Below, in pieces: positions 20,081-64,000 of a stretch of 64,000 nucleotides of DNA. Made by a program: the position numbers and the translations under genes. This DNA comes from Macropodus opercularis (taxonomy: Eukaryota; Chordata; Actinopteri; Anabantiformes; Osphronemidae). The stretch lies in NCBI GenBank assembly GCA_030770545.1, contig CM061102.1, forward strand, positions 9,847,501 to 9,911,500, written 5' to 3'. Below the pieces are notes generated by a model, which did no database searches, had not been told where the DNA came from, and was given only the letters and a program-made list of their open reading frames with translations. Each line of letters starts with the position of its first letter. The first letter of the stretch is position 1.

Positions 20081-20355
20081 GTGCTCTTATTATAATTCAA
20101 CGTCAGACCAAGTTTGATAAACGCCCTCCCTCCTCTCACTTATCTCTCTCGCTCTCTTCCTCCCTTCCTCTGCCTCTCTCCCCCTCTCCGTGGTCCATTT
20201 CAGTGGTCTTAATTCACAGTACGGGCGACCGTTTTTCTCTCCTCCGCTACGACCATCTTTGTGATAAAACACTGGCTTTAGGTTTCCGGCAGCGGCAGCA
20301 GCAGAGAGGCTGGCACTGCAGTTGCGCTGGCACACATTCAACGTGGGCGCACGCA

Positions 20356-20360
<5 letters not shown>

Positions 20361-20388
<28 letters not shown>

Positions 20389-20389
20389 G
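20361..20389. repeat. (GA)n tract in the gria3 5' leader
   Basis: About 13 GA units about 110 bp before the gria3 start codon, probably transcribed into the leader. Its mirror symmetry allows H-DNA, and GAGA-type tracts are common promoter elements. Confidence 0.9.
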
Positions 20390-20499
20390 GACCCGCCGCA
20401 TCTTGTGGATTTCTTTGCGTACAAGCCCGTGTACATGGTTCTCCTCGTCTTTCCTCTGGCGCATTCAGACCGGGAGTTGATATCACTTGGCGAAAAACA

Positions 20500-63481
<42,982 letters not shown>

Positions 63482-64000
63482 GTCAGTCGCTGCAGGTCTT
63501 TTCATACTGAAATGCATTGTGACCTAACTATTCATATGCAAACATCTAAGGCATACATCCTAATCGACATGCTAATCATGCCACGATATGTGCTTGTCTG
63601 CTCTGAGAAGAACCATCCAAGTCTAGACTTCCTTCACACATAGTGAAATTTATTTACACTCTAATCATGACTCATCACATTAACAGTTCTTAGATTGCAG
63701 CATGATAACACACGATCTCTATTCATACCATTCAATTTTGAACAGTTGAATTAAAGAATTGTAACCATTATACTGCTATTTTGTCCAGTGTTAGTACTGA
63801 CGCTCACATTCATCTGTATGCAGACTGTGTGTATTAACTCTGACATGACCGGCTAGTTTCCCAAAGGCATCGTTATTCTGACAAAGTTGAAGCTGACCTT
63901 TAAATACCACCCGAGCACAAAACGGTCAAACGGTATTTAAGAGTCATGTCTCATAGAGGGAATGTCAGAGTGAAGATCTCTTTCCCTCCATATTCAATTA
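63482..64000 (+). other. gria3: gria3 intron after the flip exon, runs off the window
   Basis: No TM4 exon (family sequence SALSLSNVAGVFYIL) is present, so the last coding exons lie beyond 64000. Confidence 0.7.

Larger units (their letters stand above)
19990..20499 (+). promoter_or_regulatory. gria3: gria3 promoter and 5' leader region
   Basis: The region upstream of the gria3 ATG holds a (GGA)n purine tract, CT-rich stretches at about 20124-20200, and a (GA)n tract. No TATA box was seen. AMPA receptor genes typically have TATA-less, multiply initiating promoters with long GC- or repeat-rich leaders, so this fits. The transcription start is unknown. Confidence 0.5.

Noticed and set aside
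20032..20499. Long in-frame upstream extension of gria3 exon 1 with polyglycine
   Set aside because: It contains no ATG before MWHC and reads through (GGA)n and (GA)n repeats. The signal peptide starts properly at 20500.

Overview
This is vertebrate nuclear DNA, almost certainly from a ray-finned (teleost) fish. It has short AG-flanked exons in AT-rich introns, many microsatellites, a fish-type tRNA-headed SINE, and two protein genes whose spliced products read as vertebrate families. No bacterial, viral or CRISPR-like content was seen.

Layout on the + strand: (1) 1-5840 has no recognisable protein gene. A CpG-rich patch at about 2380-2900 looks like the promoter and first exon of a gene running leftward out of the window. 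(2) 5957-11448 is a complete 19-exon cchcr1 gene (coiled-coil alpha-helical rod protein 1), 857 codons, with a compact promoter and a poly(A) signal. One intron uses a GC donor. (3) 11700-19990 is intergenic and holds an old inverted SINE copy with a C28/(AC)n tract. (4) From about 20000 to the window end lies gria3, the AMPA-type glutamate receptor subunit GluA3. Fourteen consecutive coding positions (805 codons) plus the alternative flip exon are present. The exons for the fourth membrane helix and C-terminal tail lie beyond 64000.

The gria3 part preserves known regulatory architecture. The Q/R site is a genomic CAG (Gln). Exon 13 ends with the R/G editing site inside a 31-bp stem with an A.C mismatch at the edited base. 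The mutually exclusive flop and flip exons follow in that order. A predicted upstream ORF overlaps the gria3 start codon out of frame. Intron 4 carries a recent SINE with a 12-13 bp target-site duplication.

The two genes do not form a pathway: CCHCR1 is a centrosome/P-body coiled-coil protein and GluA3 is a synaptic ion channel subunit. I found no wholly new biological system. The items most worth a second look are the altered editing-hairpin loop, the GC-AG intron, the overlapping uORF, the X-box in the cchcr1 promoter, and a short coding-like segment between flop and flip.
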